DNA of 64,000 bases from Saccharibacillus alkalitolerans. GTDB taxonomy: Bacteria; Bacillota; Bacilli; Paenibacillales; Paenibacillaceae. The notes below the pieces were generated by a model. The model was given only the letters and a program-made list of their open reading frames with translations, was not told where the DNA came from and did not search any database. The stretch spans positions 62,001 to 126,000 of the forward strand of contig NZ_JAAFGS010000009.1 of assembly GCF_011090185.1 (NCBI RefSeq). Direction: 5' to 3'. The position numbers were made by a program, and so were the translations under genes. Positions 18,305 to 27,680 of this stretch are shown here, one piece after another; position 1 is the stretch's first letter; the number at the start of each line of letters is the position of its first letter.

Positions 18305-18569
18305 TTCGATAGGAATCGACTCCTTTCCAAGCGGCTCGGATATGCGGATCAGGATGCTTTAAATTCGTTCTTCCTCCCTATGATACCAAAAAAACTCACT
18401 TAGAGAATATCGGAACATCGGGCGAAAAGTGAAGTACTTTTAAGAAAATAGTCTCATTTAATCCTTAAGACCCATTTTTTGACCTCCCACTTTCGGGTGA
18501 CTTTCCTTCTTTCGTGCAAAGAGGATACCGGACACGTATAATGATATTAAAAAAATCAAGGGGACGATC
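18305..18569. promoter_or_regulatory. Divergent promoter region of the PPTase-NRPS operon and deoR
   Basis: On the plus strand TATAAT at 18537-18542 with GTGCAA at 18514-18519 (17-nt spacing) is the best deoR promoter; the -35 is weak. On the minus strand TATCAT (around 18378-18383) is a candidate -10 for the PPTase-NRPS operon, without a clear -35. No obvious operator for a dedicated regulator was seen. Confidence 0.5.
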
Positions 18570-19520
18570 ATGACGGATAATATCGACCTGGACAGACAGC
18601 GGCTCAGCATCGAAGCGGCGCGGCTGTACTATCTGTCCGATTACAGTCAACAGGACATCGCGGCTCGGCTCGGCGTTTCTCGCCCGACGGTCTCTCGCCT
18701 GCTTCAACATGCCAAGGAACACGGCTATGTCCGCATCAGCATTGCCGACCCGCTCGAAGATCTGGACGCGCTGGGAGCGGAATTGACGAAGCGTTTCGGG
18801 CTGCAGGCCGCCCGAGTCTGCTACTCGCCTCAAAACGAATATCGGGAGATTCGCTCCCGGGTCGCCGCGGCCGCCGCGGAATACCTGGACGAAATCATTC
18901 AGGACGGTGACCTTATCGGCATTACCTGGGGCACGACCATGCATGCTCTGGCGCTGTCGCTGAAACACAAACCCGTTCGTGGCGTGGAGGTGGTTCAGCT
19001 CAAAGGCGGCGTCAGCCATTCCCAGGTGCCGACCTATGCCGCCGAAACCGCCAACTTGTTCGCGGAAGCGTTCGGCACGATCGCCCGCTATCTTCCGCTG
19101 CCGGTCATCTTCGACAGCGTCGAACTCAAACGGATGGTCGAGGAAGACCGGCATATTCAGCGCATCATCGAGTTGGGGCGTCAAGCCAACGTGGCCGTGT
19201 TTACGGTCGGCACGGTGGAAGACGACGCTCTTCTGTTCCGGCTCGGCTACTTCGACGGCCAGCAGCGCCAGATGCTGCAGGCCGCGGGAGCTGCCGACAT
19301 TTGTTCCCGCTTCTTCGACGATAAAGGGAAGATTTGCAGCGAAGAAATCAACGCCCGCACGGTCGGCATAGATCTGCACGAACTGCGGCGCAAGGAAAAG
19401 TCGATTCTCGTCGCGGGCGGACCGCGCAAGATTCGCGCCATCCGCGCCGCGCTCGCCGGACGATACGCCAACATTCTCGTAACGGACCAATTTACGGCCC
19501 TCGCTTTGCTTGCCGATTGA
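18570..19520 (+). CDS. deoR: DeoR, deoxyribonucleoside regulator (SorC family)
   Basis: 316 residues, matching B. subtilis DeoR (SorC/sugar-binding family, not the E. coli DeoR family). The N-terminal helix-turn-helix (YSQQDIAARLGVSRPTVSRL) lies near residues 25-45, followed by the sugar-phosphate isomerase-like effector domain (LIGITWGTTMHAL, VVQLKGGV). In B. subtilis it represses dra-nupC-pdp until deoxyribose-5-phosphate binds. The context here, with deoC, cdd, nupC, deoB, deoD and pdp downstream and a matching operator before deoC, supports the same role. AAGGGG lies upstream of the ATG. Confidence 0.93.
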   Translation: MTDNIDLDRQRLSIEAARLYYLSDYSQQDIAARLGVSRPTVSRLLQHAKEHGYVRISIADPLEDLDALGAELTKRFGLQAARVCYSPQNEYREIRSRVAAAAAEYLDEIIQDGDLIGITWGTTMHALALSLKHKPVRGVEVVQLKGGVSHSQVPTYAAETANLFAEAFGTIARYLPLPVIFDSVELKRMVEEDRHIQRIIELGRQANVAVFTVGTVEDDALLFRLGYFDGQQRQMLQAAGAADICSRFFDDKGKICSEEINARTVGIDLHELRRKEKSILVAGGPRKIRAIRAALAGRYANILVTDQFTALALLAD

Positions 19521-19621
19521 ATATGACGGCCTGCCTGCCGATATAAGAGTTGTGCGGATCGAATCCGTACGCGCGAGACATGATGACCGGCGCGGAAGAC
19601 TCTTCCGTATGCCCATTTCCT

Positions 19622-19712
19622 ATCCTGCTCAGGGCAAACCCGCCGAAAGACGGGGACGCAAAGCCGCGGGCCTACAGCCGACCTCCGGGCGGCCAAGGCA
19701 GCCGGGCCGCCG
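19622..19712 (+). promoter_or_regulatory. Cyclic di-GMP-I (GEMM) riboswitch
   Basis: All conserved blocks of the GEMM-I aptamer are present in order: CAGGGCAAACC, a GNRA-capped P2 hairpin (CGAAAG), GGGACGCAAAGCC, GGCCTA, and the P3 side AAGGCAGCCGGG. The aptamer ends about 45 nt before the start codon of the secreted protein gene. No clear intrinsic terminator lies between aptamer and gene, so control of ribosome access (AAAGGTG at 19741-19747) is more likely than attenuation; that part is inference. Confidence 0.93.
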
Positions 19713-19756
19713 ATTCCGGACCTGATTTACGGATGAATCGAAAGGTGAAGAAAAAA

Positions 19757-20749
19757 ATGATAAAGACACGCTCCAAGCTGTCCCGCTGTCTTATTTTGTT
19801 CCTCCTGTTGGCTTGGACCGCAGGCTCGTTCGGCACAAGCGGCGCTCACGCGCGCGAACAGGACGGCGTCTCGACCTGGGTATGGAACCCTTGGCTGCTC
19901 CGTTCCTCTTCCGACGATCTGCTGCGTTTCGCGGCTTCCAACCATGTCACGACGCTTTATCTTCAGATCGACGGCGATATGGCAAAATCGGATTACGCTT
20001 CGTTTATCGGCCGCGCTTCGGCGCAGGGCATTCAAGTCTACGCACTGGACGGCGCGCCGCGCTGGGCGCTGGACCGCAGTCCTTCGGACGCTTTCATCGC
20101 CTGGCTGTCCGCTTACCAGTCCGGCGCCGCCGCGAACGAAAAGTTTGCCGGCATTCACGTCGACGTCGAGCCTTATCTGCTGCCCGAGTGGACGAGCGCC
20201 CGCGAAGCTCTGCTGACTTCCTGGAAAGAAAACGTCGATTCGCTGATCGCCGGCGCGAGAACGCTCGGCCTGACGATCGAAGCGGATATCCCGTTCTGGT
20301 TCGACGAGCACGTCATGCCCGGCGAAACGGGCACTTTAAGTTCCTGGCTCATCGGACGCTTTGACGGAATCACGATCATGGCTTACCGCGATTCCGCCGA
20401 GCAGATCGCCGAAGTGGCGAAAAACGAGCTTGCCGAAGGCGAAAAGCTGGGTAAACCGATCCGGATCGCCGTGGAAACGAACCCGTCGACGGAGACGCCC
20501 CAGGTTACTTTTTACGAAGAAGGCGCCTCTTACCTGAACAGCCAGCTCGCGCTCGTCAAGCAGGCCGTCGGCGGAAGTTCTGCTTTTGCCGGCTTTGCCG
20601 TTCACGATTATGTCGGCTGGAAAAAGCTGCAGGACTCCGAGGCCGCGATTGTACCGGCCCCGCTGCCGACCAGCGGCCAGACCGGATCGGCAGTCAAAAC
20701 GACCAAGCCGACCGCAGTCAAAGCGCCGGCAGGAAAGAAACAGAAATAA
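19757..20749 (+). CDS. Secreted TIM-barrel (glycoside hydrolase-like) protein under c-di-GMP riboswitch
   Basis: 330 residues. The start at MIKTRSKLSRC has AAAGGTGAAG upstream; a longer frame would run into the riboswitch. Signal peptide: LILFLLLAWTAGSFGTSGAHA. The mature part reads as a beta/alpha barrel: VTTLYLQIDGDM, GIQVYALDG, FAGIHVDVEPYLLPEW (an acidic GH18-like DxDxE-style strand), LTIEADIPFW, FDGITIMAYRD, KPIRIAVET, FAGFAVHDYVGWKKL. It ends in a Pro/Thr/Lys-rich tail. It is probably a cell-surface or matrix polysaccharide hydrolase; the substrate is unknown. It lies between deoR and deoC but has its own riboswitch and terminator, so it is functionally separate from them. Confidence 0.8.
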   Translation: MIKTRSKLSRCLILFLLLAWTAGSFGTSGAHAREQDGVSTWVWNPWLLRSSSDDLLRFAASNHVTTLYLQIDGDMAKSDYASFIGRASAQGIQVYALDGAPRWALDRSPSDAFIAWLSAYQSGAAANEKFAGIHVDVEPYLLPEWTSAREALLTSWKENVDSLIAGARTLGLTIEADIPFWFDEHVMPGETGTLSSWLIGRFDGITIMAYRDSAEQIAEVAKNELAEGEKLGKPIRIAVETNPSTETPQVTFYEEGASYLNSQLALVKQAVGGSSAFAGFAVHDYVGWKKLQDSEAAIVPAPLPTSGQTGSAVKTTKPTAVKAPAGKKQK

Positions 20750-20806
20750 GATTCGTACCCGGCCGGTCCGCCGACCGGAGCGGCCGTACCCGGCCGGGCT
20801 CTGCTG

Positions 20807-20862
20807 AAGCCCGCTTCCGCGTTTCGTCGAGAACCGACGAATTGCCGGAAGCGGGCTTTTTT
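20807..20862 (+). terminator. Terminator of the riboswitch-controlled gene
   Basis: AAGCCCGCTTCCG pairs with CGGAAGCGGGCTT, followed by TTTTTTTC; the enclosed part folds into TTCGTCG / CGACGAA. It isolates the gene from the deoC operon. Confidence 0.9.
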
Positions 20863-20934
20863 TCGTTTGATCAGGCAGCTTTGCAGCTCGCGCGGCAGGT
20901 TTGGAACCCGTCAGATCGCCTGAATCCGGCCTCC

Positions 20935-20986
20935 TTGAACAAAATTTCAACAACCATTTTACACTTGTTCACGAAGGTGGTATGAT
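20935..20986 (+). promoter_or_regulatory. deoC promoter with DeoR operator
   Basis: TTGAACAAAATTTCAA at 20935-20950 equals the core of the B. subtilis DeoR palindrome as I recall it (ATTGAACAAAATTTCAAT). A sigma-A promoter follows: TTTACA (20958-20963), 17 nt, TATGAT (20981-20986). The palindrome then sits at about -58 to -43, the position described in B. subtilis. TTGTTCA at 20965-20971 may be an extra half-site. Confidence 0.85.
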
Positions 20987-21018
20987 GGGAATAAATCGAA
21001 TCCGAAGGAGAGATCCAC

Positions 21019-21684
21019 ATGAATCTTGCATCCATGATCGATCATACGCTTCTGCGCGCCGACGCGACGGAAGCGGAGGTCGCCAAGCTGATCGAAGAAG
21101 CGAAAACGTACACGTTCGCTTCGGTCTGCGTCAACCCGACTTGGGTAGCCTACGCCGCGGAACGCCTGGCCGGCACCGAAGTCAAAGTCTGCACCGTCAT
21201 CGGCTTCCCGCTGGGAGCGTCGACGCCGGAGACGAAAGCTTTCGAGACTCGCGATGCCATCGAAAAAGGCGCGGGAGAAATCGACATGGTGCTGAATATC
21301 GGCGCGCTGAAAAGCGGCAATGCCGAACTCGCCGAGCGCGACATCCGCGCGGTGGTCGAAGCGGCGGCCGGCAAAGCGCTGGTCAAAGTGATCATCGAGA
21401 CCTGCCTGCTGACCGACGACGAGAAAGTGCTCGCTTCCGAGCTGTCCGTGCGCGCGGGAGCCGACTTTGTCAAAACGTCCACGGGCTTCTCGACGGGCGG
21501 AGCGACGGTTGAAGATGTGGCTCTCATGCGCAAAACGGTCGGACCGGACATCGGAGTCAAAGCTTCCGGAGGCGTCCGCAGCCGCGAAGACATGGAGAAA
21601 ATGATCGAAGCCGGCGCAACGCGCATCGGCGCAAGCTCCGGCGTGAAGATCATGCAGGGCGAAAAGTCCGACTCTTCGTACTGA
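21019..21684 (+). CDS. deoC: Deoxyribose-phosphate aldolase
   Basis: 221 residues, the usual length. It cleaves 2-deoxyribose-5-phosphate to acetaldehyde and glyceraldehyde-3-phosphate. The Schiff-base Lys152 lies in [14 protein letters not shown]; Asp89 ([10 protein letters not shown]) and Lys181 ([10 protein letters not shown]) complete the catalytic triad. AAGGAG precedes the ATG. First gene after the DeoR-controlled promoter; cdd follows after 110 nt that contain a GC-rich hairpin (around 21730-21765). Confidence 0.97.
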   Translation: MNLASMIDHTLLRADATEAEVAKLIEEAKTYTFASVCVNPTWVAYAAERLAGTEVKVCTVIGFPLGASTPETKAFETRDAIEKGAGEIDMVLNIGALKSGNAELAERDIRAVVEAAAGKALVKVIIETCLLTDDEKVLASELSVRAGADFVKTSTGFSTGGATVEDVALMRKTVGPDIGVKASGGVRSREDMEKMIEAGATRIGASSGVKIMQGEKSDSSY

Positions 21685-21794
21685 TCGTCCGCCCGTTCGA
21701 CGGGCAGCCCCGCAAGCGGCACGACACGCCGCGGGCCGTTCATTAGACGGTCCCGCGGCCGTATTTCGAATCTTGATCCGAGGAGGACTCCGCT

Positions 21795-22205
21795 ATGAGC
21801 CACCCTATGAAAGACAGCCTGATCCAGGCCGCCATCGAAGCCCGCACTTCCGCTTACGTGCCGTATTCGCACTTCGAAGTGGGGGCCGCGCTGCTGGCCG
21901 ACGGCAAAATCTATTCCGGCTGCAATATTGAAAACGCTTCGTTCGGCCTGACCAACTGCGCGGAACGCACCGCCATTTTCAAAGCCGCTTCCGAAGGCAT
22001 ACGCCGCATCGAAGCGATCGCGGTCGTCGCCGATACGGAAGGTCCCGTGTCTCCGTGCGGCGCCTGCCGTCAGGTGATTGCCGAGTTCGCCGACGAGCAT
22101 ACGCTCATCTATCTGACGAACCTAAACGGCAATACCGAGGAATGGACGATGGACCGGCTGCTTCCGGGTTACTTCCAAGCCAAGGACATGGACAAGGCGA
22201 GATGA
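21795..22205 (+). CDS. cdd: Cytidine deaminase
   Basis: 136 residues, homotetrameric-type CDA. It deaminates cytidine and deoxycytidine to uridine and deoxyuridine. Zinc ligands Cys55 (NCAERTA, with catalytic Glu57), Cys88 and Cys91 (PCGACR); substrate-binding NIENASFGL. GAGGAGG lies just upstream of the ATG. It feeds pyrimidine nucleosides to the phosphorylase encoded by pdp. The stop is followed by 253 nt with a cre-like sequence before nupC. Confidence 0.97.
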   Translation: MSHPMKDSLIQAAIEARTSAYVPYSHFEVGAALLADGKIYSGCNIENASFGLTNCAERTAIFKAASEGIRRIEAIAVVADTEGPVSPCGACRQVIAEFADEHTLIYLTNLNGNTEEWTMDRLLPGYFQAKDMDKAR

Positions 22206-22311
22206 CGGGCTTCCGTTTCGATAAAAATCGCGCCGTCCCGATCCCTTCCGGTTTTCGGCGCGGTTTTTCGAAAACGGCACCGATTTTTTCTTTTTCGTTT
22301 CCGGCCATTTA

Positions 22312-22325
22312 TGCAAGCGCTTCAA
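22312..22325 (+). promoter_or_regulatory. Possible catabolite-responsive element before nupC
   Basis: TGCAAGCGCTTCAA has 12 of 14 matches to the cre consensus (TGWAARCGYTWNCW). It lies in the cdd-nupC spacer. The B. subtilis dra-nupC-pdp operon is CcpA-controlled, so a site here is plausible, but this is only a sequence match. Confidence 0.45.
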
Positions 22326-22458
22326 AATGATTCAAATTTCGGGCATCGTTGATAAAGATGGAAAGGCGCTTTTGTCCGTCCCCCTTTGTCATGGCATGTC
22401 AGCAATTTGTCAGGTTTTCCCAGGCTTTTTCAAAATAACTTCTAGGAGATTTTTGTAC

Positions 22459-23649
22459 ATGAATATTCTGATCGCGCTGCTCGGTCTGGTCGTTGTATTC
22501 GGTCTCGCTTTCGTCGCCAGCAACGGCAGAAAAAACATTCGTTATCGTCCGCTGATCGTCATGGTCGTGCTTCAACTGATTCTCGCTTTCCTGCTGTTGA
22601 ATACGGTGCTGGGTACCAAGTTGATCAGCGCTTTTGCCAATACCTTCGAGGCGCTGCTCGGATATGCCTACGAGGGAATCGGTTTCGTCTTCGGCGGAAT
22701 ATTGGCTGAAAACAGAGCCTCTATCTTCTTCCTTAACGTACTGATGCCCATCGTATTTATCTCGGCTCTGATCGGTATTCTTCAATACGTTCGCGTCCTG
22801 CCTTTTATCGTCCGCTACATCGGTCTTGCGCTGAGCAAGGTCAACGGCATGGGCAAGCTGGAATCGTATAATGCGGTCGCATCCGCCATTCTCGGCCAGT
22901 CCGAGGTCTTCATTTCCGTCAAAAAACAGATCGGGCTGCTGCCTAAGCACCGTCTGTACACGCTCTGCGCTTCGGCCATGTCCACCGTATCCATGTCGAT
23001 CGTCGGCGCCTATATGGGCCTGATCCCGCCTCGTTACGTGGTAACGGCGCTTGTGCTGAACTTGTTCGGCGGATTTATCATCGCTTCGATCATTAACCCT
23101 TATAAAGTGCAGCCGGAAGAAGATATACTGGAAGTGCAGCAGGAAGAAAAACAGTCGTTCTTCGAAATGCTCGGCGAATACATCATGGACGGCTTCAAGG
23201 TCGCGATCGTCGTCGCCGCCATGCTGATCGGTTTCGTCGCATTGATCGCCATGCTGAACGGCATTTTCGGCGCGATCTTCGGCATTAGCTTCCAAGAGAT
23301 GCTGGGCTATGTTTTCTCCCCGTTCGCGTTCGTCATGGGGGTGCCGTGGCACGACGCCGTAACGGCGGGCAGCATCATGGCCACCAAGCTGATGACCAAC
23401 GAATTTACGGCCATGCTGAATCTGCAGACACTGATCAACGCCGGCACGCTGTCCGAGCGTACGATCGGCATCGTATCCGTCTTCCTGGTCTCGTTCGCCA
23501 ACTTCTCCTCGATCGGCATCATCGCCGGCGCGGTGAAGGGTCTGCACGAGAAGCAGGGCAACGTCGTCGCAAGATTCGGCCTCAAACTGCTGTACGGCGC
23601 GACGCTCGTCAGCATGCTGTCCGCCATCATCGCCGGATTGTTCATTTGA
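22459..23649 (+). CDS. nupC: NupC, concentrative nucleoside transporter
   Basis: 396 residues, CNT family, nucleoside/H+ (or Na+) symport across the cytoplasmic membrane. The start at [11 protein letters not shown] is preceded by TAGGAGA; an upstream ATG in the same frame would add a non-membrane segment. Motifs: [37 protein letters not shown] (CNT signature), [30 protein letters not shown]. Its place in the deo cluster, next to nucleoside-degrading enzymes, fits uptake of deoxynucleosides. Confidence 0.95.
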   Translation: MNILIALLGLVVVFGLAFVASNGRKNIRYRPLIVMVVLQLILAFLLLNTVLGTKLISAFANTFEALLGYAYEGIGFVFGGILAENRASIFFLNVLMPIVFISALIGILQYVRVLPFIVRYIGLALSKVNGMGKLESYNAVASAILGQSEVFISVKKQIGLLPKHRLYTLCASAMSTVSMSIVGAYMGLIPPRYVVTALVLNLFGGFIIASIINPYKVQPEEDILEVQQEEKQSFFEMLGEYIMDGFKVAIVVAAMLIGFVALIAMLNGIFGAIFGISFQEMLGYVFSPFAFVMGVPWHDAVTAGSIMATKLMTNEFTAMLNLQTLINAGTLSERTIGIVSVFLVSFANFSSIGIIAGAVKGLHEKQGNVVARFGLKLLYGATLVSMLSAIIAGLFI

Positions 23650-23706
23650 CCGTGAAAAAAGGGGTAAAAAGGTGTAGAATAAGATTTTCTGAAAGGAGCA
23701 TGAACC

Positions 23707-24888
23707 ATGTCCACATTTAAACGCATCCACCTGATCGTGATGGACTCGGTCGGCATCGGCGAAGCGCCGGATGCCGCGGAGTTCGACGATTTCGGGGTCG
23801 ACACGTTCGGCCACATCGCCCGGGAAATGGGCGGCCTGAACATGCCGAACATGGCCAAACTCGGCCTGTCCAATATCGAGGAAGTGCAGGGCGTTCCGAA
23901 AGCCGACGCGCCTCTCGCCTACTACACCAAAATGCAGGAAGCTTCCCGCGGCAAAGACACGATGACCGGCCACTGGGAGATCATGGGCCTGTACATCGAC
24001 ACGCCGTTCCGCGTCTTCCCGGACGGCTTCCCCGACGAGCTGATTCAGCGCATCGAGGAGCATACGGGCCGCAAAGTGATCGGCAACAAGCCGGCCAGCG
24101 GCACGGAAATCCTCGACGAGCTGGGCGAAGAACATATGAAGACCGGCGCGCTGATCGTGTATACGTCGGCCGATTCCGTGCTTCAGGTCGCCGCGCACGA
24201 GGAGATCGTTCCGCTCAAGGAACTGTACGAGATTTGCGAGTTCTGCCGCGAAATCACGCTGGAAGACCCGTACATGCTCGGCCGCATCATTGCCCGTCCG
24301 TTCCTCGGCGAACCCGGCGCGTTCAAGCGCACGTCCAACCGCCATGATTACGCGCTGAAACCGTTCGGCCGCACGACGATGAACGAGCTGAAGGACGGCG
24401 GCTTCGACGTTATCGCCCTCGGCAAGATTGCCGACATCTACGACGGCGAAGGCGTGACCCGCTCCGTGCGCACCGTATCCAACATGGACGGCATGGACAA
24501 GCTGGTCGAAGAACTGGACAAACCGTTCAACGGCCTCAGCTTCCTGAACCTCGTCGATTTCGACGCGCTGTTCGGACACCGCCGCGATCCGCAGGGTTAC
24601 GGCCAGGCGCTCGAAGAATACGACGCCCGCCTGCCGGAAGTGTTCGCGAAAATGAACGATGACGACCTGCTGCTCATCACCGCCGACCACGGCAACGATC
24701 CGACGTACCGCGGCACCGACCATACCCGCGAATACGTGCCTCTGCTCGCCTACTCGCCGGCGTTCAAAGACGGCGGCAAGCAGCTGCCGCTGCGCAGCAC
24801 GTTCTCCGACATCGCCGCGACCGTCGCCGAGAACTTCGGCGTGAAGATGCCGGAATACGGCACCAGCTTCCTGGGCGATTTGAAGTAA
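23707..24888 (+). CDS. deoB: Phosphopentomutase
   Basis: 393 residues, alkaline-phosphatase superfamily. It interconverts (deoxy)ribose-1-phosphate and -5-phosphate. Metal-binding sites: [13 protein letters not shown] (N-terminal Asp), DTMTGHWE (the phospho-accepting Thr region), [13 protein letters not shown], and [33 protein letters not shown] precedes the ATG. It links the phosphorylases (DeoD, Pdp) to DeoC. The usual B. subtilis symbol is drm. Confidence 0.97.
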   Translation: MSTFKRIHLIVMDSVGIGEAPDAAEFDDFGVDTFGHIAREMGGLNMPNMAKLGLSNIEEVQGVPKADAPLAYYTKMQEASRGKDTMTGHWEIMGLYIDTPFRVFPDGFPDELIQRIEEHTGRKVIGNKPASGTEILDELGEEHMKTGALIVYTSADSVLQVAAHEEIVPLKELYEICEFCREITLEDPYMLGRIIARPFLGEPGAFKRTSNRHDYALKPFGRTTMNELKDGGFDVIALGKIADIYDGEGVTRSVRTVSNMDGMDKLVEELDKPFNGLSFLNLVDFDALFGHRRDPQGYGQALEEYDARLPEVFAKMNDDDLLLITADHGNDPTYRGTDHTREYVPLLAYSPAFKDGGKQLPLRSTFSDIAATVAENFGVKMPEYGTSFLGDLK

Positions 24889-25269
24889 GATTCGGGAGAT
24901 TCGCTTGAGCGCCGCTGCTCGAAACGACGGCAAGCTTGCCGCTTGTTCGAAGCGAAGGTCAAACATGAAGACCGGTCGAGCGAATCGGATTTTCTTTCTA
25001 ACCATAAAAAAGAACGCGAATCGGGTTTTCTCCGCAGTTTCGCCTCGTGCCCGCCTAAGCGGAGAACGGGGCGGAGCCGGAGAAGCTAAAGACTTTCCAA
25101 CGGAAAGTCACTTCGGAAGCATAAGCCCGCTCGCATTTTCATTCCGATTTTCACCTTTTATAAAGTTAAATCAAAAAATCGGAATGGAACGGCGATCGCA
25201 GGCCCGCCCCGTTCGCAGCGTCTCACCGCGCACCAGAGCGCCTCACACCCAAAACGGAGGTTTTACAAA
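24889..25269. repeat. Repeat-rich 381-nt spacer between deoB and deoD
   Basis: No gene. It holds nested inverted repeats: GAACGGGGCG (about 25064-25073) with CGCCCCGTTC (about 25205-25214), CATTCCGATTTT with AAAAATCGGAATG (25139-25186), TCTCCGC with GCGGAGA, and GACTTTC / GAAAGTC at about 25091-25109 followed by ACTTCGGAAGCATAAGC. That last block resembles part of the element at 48.01-48.30 kb. A direct repeat GCGAATCGG-TTTTCT occurs near 24980 and 25016. ACGGAGG at its right end is the deoD ribosome binding site. Confidence 0.65.
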
Positions 25270-25977
25270 ATGAGTGTTCATATCGAAGCCAAAGTCGGCG
25301 ACATCGCCGAAACGATCCTGCTCCCGGGCGATCCCCTGAGAGCGAAATTCATCGCCGACACGTATCTCGAAGACGTCGTTCAATACAATCAGGTCCGCGG
25401 CATGCTGGGCTTCACCGGCACGTACAAAGGCAAACGCATTTCCGTCCAGGGCTCCGGCATGGGCATCCCTTCGTTCGCCATCTACGCCAACGAGCTGATC
25501 AGCGAATACGGCGTCAAAAACCTGATCCGCGTCGGCACCTGCGGCGGCATGCAGGAGAGCGTCCGCGTCCGCGACGTCATCCTGGCCCAGGCGGCCTGCA
25601 CGGATTCCAGCATGAACCGCAACACGTTCCCGGGCTTCGACTTCGCTCCGATCGCAAGCTTCGGCCTGCTGAAGGAAGCTTACGAGCGTGCCGTGGAAAA
25701 AGGCCTGAACGTGCACGTCGGCAACATCCTGAGCTCCGACATCTTCTACCGCGACGACAAAACGGTCACGACCAAGCTCATGCAGCACGGCGTGCTCGGC
25801 GTCGAAATGGAAACGACGGCGCTGTATTCGCTCGCGGCCAAGTTCGGCGTGAACGCGCTGACGATCCTGACCGTCAGCGATCACCTGATCACCGGCGAAG
25901 AAACGACTTCGGCCGAGCGTCAGTCGACGTTCAATGACATGATGGAAGTCGCGCTGGAGACGGCTATCACCCTGTAA
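25270..25977 (+). CDS. deoD: Purine-nucleoside phosphorylase, DeoD type
   Basis: 235 residues, hexameric bacterial DeoD type. It splits purine (deoxy)nucleosides with phosphate. Motifs: [14 protein letters not shown] (phosphate-binding loop), [37 protein letters not shown] (ribose-binding Glu) and [10 protein letters not shown] (catalytic Asp). AACGGAGG 7 nt upstream fixes the start. It is the fifth enzyme/transport gene of the deo cluster. Confidence 0.97.
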   Translation: MSVHIEAKVGDIAETILLPGDPLRAKFIADTYLEDVVQYNQVRGMLGFTGTYKGKRISVQGSGMGIPSFAIYANELISEYGVKNLIRVGTCGGMQESVRVRDVILAQAACTDSSMNRNTFPGFDFAPIASFGLLKEAYERAVEKGLNVHVGNILSSDIFYRDDKTVTTKLMQHGVLGVEMETTALYSLAAKFGVNALTILTVSDHLITGEETTSAERQSTFNDMMEVALETAITL

Positions 25978-26098
25978 TCCGAAAAGGGACTGCCGTTTCT
26001 GCGGCTCCCTTCATCCGTTCGGCATCCGCAGACACCGGCCGGCTCACGCACTGCGCGGGACCGGCCGGTACCATTTTACGAAAGCGAGGCACACAGAT

Positions 26099-27400
26099 AT
26101 GAGAATGGTAGATTTGATCGAAAAGAAACGCGACGGCAAGGAATTGACGACCGAGGAAATCAACTTCATCATCGAAGGCTATACCAAAGGGGACATCCCG
26201 GACTATCAAGTAAGCGCATTCGCAATGGCTGTCTTCTTCAAAGACATGACCGATCGCGAACGCGCCGACCTGACGATGGCCATGGTTAATTCCGGCGATA
26301 CGATCGATCTGTCGGCAATCGAAGGCGTCAAAGTCGACAAGCACTCCACGGGCGGCGTGGGCGACACGACGACGCTGGTGCTGGCTCCGCTCGTCGCGGC
26401 GCTGGACGTGCCGGTCGCCAAGATGTCCGGCCGCGGTCTGGGACATACCGGCGGTACGGTCGATAAGCTGGAAGCCGTTGCCGGCTTCCACGTCGAGATC
26501 ACGAACGAAGAGTTCGTCAAGCTCGTCAACGAACATAAGATCGCGGTTATCGGCCAGAGCGGCAACCTGACGCCGGCGGACAAAAAGCTTTATGCGCTGC
26601 GCGACGTGACGGCGACCGTCGACTCCATTCCGATGATCGCCAGCTCCATCATGAGCAAAAAAATCGCGGCGGGCGCGGACGCGATCGTGCTCGACGTGAA
26701 GACAGGCGCCGGCGCGTTCATGAAGACGCTGGAAGGCTCCAAAGATCTGGCGCACGCGATGGTCTCCATCGGCAACAACGTCGGCCGCCGCACGATGGCC
26801 GTCATCTCCGACATGAGCCAGCCGCTCGGCGCCGCGATCGGCAACGCGCTGGAAGTGCAGGAAGCGATCGACACGCTTAGAGGCCAGGGTCCGAAAGACC
26901 TGGAAGATCTGTGCATGGCGCTCGGCAGCCAAATGGTCTTCCTGGCAGGCAAAGCGTCCTCTCTCGAAGACGCCGAAGCCAAGCTGCGCGAAGTGATCGC
27001 GAACGGCAAAGCGCTGGACAAGTTCCGCGACTTCCTCGCCAACCAGGGCGGCGACGCTTCCGTCGTCGATCACCCGGAACGCCTGCCGCAGGCGCCGTAC
27101 AAGATCGAAGTTCCGGCACCGAGAAGCGGCGTCGTGTCGCAGATCGTTGCCGACGAGATCGGCGTAGCCGCGATGTGGCTCGGCGCGGGCCGCGCGACGA
27201 AAGAATCCGAGATCGACCTGGCGGTCGGCCTCATGCTGAACAAGAAGGTCGGCGACGCCGTGCAGGAAGGCGAGTCGCTCGTGACGATCCACGCGAACAG
27301 CGAAGACGTGGCGAACGTGCGCGAGAAGATTCTCGCGGCGATCTCCATCGCCGACAGCGCGGAAGCGCCGACGCTGATTTACGGCACGGTCACCGAGTAA
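26099..27400 (+). CDS. pdp: Pyrimidine-nucleoside phosphorylase
   Basis: 433 residues, very like B. subtilis Pdp. It phosphorolyses uridine, thymidine and deoxyuridine. Phosphate-binding [11 protein letters not shown] and the family signature [17 protein letters not shown] are present, along with [19 protein letters not shown] and the C-terminal lipoyl-like swivel ([19 protein letters not shown]). Start [10 protein letters not shown] as in the B. subtilis protein; GAAAGCGAGG lies upstream. Last gene of the deo cluster; a perfect terminator follows. Confidence 0.97.
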   Translation: MRMVDLIEKKRDGKELTTEEINFIIEGYTKGDIPDYQVSAFAMAVFFKDMTDRERADLTMAMVNSGDTIDLSAIEGVKVDKHSTGGVGDTTTLVLAPLVAALDVPVAKMSGRGLGHTGGTVDKLEAVAGFHVEITNEEFVKLVNEHKIAVIGQSGNLTPADKKLYALRDVTATVDSIPMIASSIMSKKIAAGADAIVLDVKTGAGAFMKTLEGSKDLAHAMVSIGNNVGRRTMAVISDMSQPLGAAIGNALEVQEAIDTLRGQGPKDLEDLCMALGSQMVFLAGKASSLEDAEAKLREVIANGKALDKFRDFLANQGGDASVVDHPERLPQAPYKIEVPAPRSGVVSQIVADEIGVAAMWLGAGRATKESEIDLAVGLMLNKKVGDAVQEGESLVTIHANSEDVANVREKILAAISIADSAEAPTLIYGTVTE

Positions 27401-27527
27401 GATCGGCCTGGCATCGACTGCGGGTTCGGCATCATCCGGCTTTCGGAGCTCCTGAAGCGGGTACGTACCGAAAGCTTCAAACGGAAACAGGCATTGCCTT
27501 CCGTAAAGCAGCCTGCCGAGCTCATAG

Positions 27528-27566
27528 GGCGTTTCTCCCATCGACCGATGGGAGAAACGCCTTTTT
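27528..27566 (+). terminator. Terminator after pdp
   Basis: Near-perfect 16-bp stem GGCGTTTCTCCCATCG / CGATGGGAGAAACGCC followed by TTTTT. It lies about 130 nt after the pdp stop. Confidence 0.9.
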
Positions 27567-27680
27567 GCCGTGCCGAAAGCCGCGAGCCGAAGGGCCGATT
27601 TGGAAAAGACAGCCAAGAGAGCTAAAATGAATACAGAGCTTCACCTATAAATGCGCTGTTTCCGAAGGAGGTTCCCCTTG

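Noticed and set aside
22399-25005. 868-codon open frame on the minus strand across nupC and deoB
   Set aside because: It is exactly antisense to two clear deo genes, is rich in His, Arg, Gln and Glu in a pattern typical of complement frames in GC-rich DNA, and has no ribosome binding site or domain.
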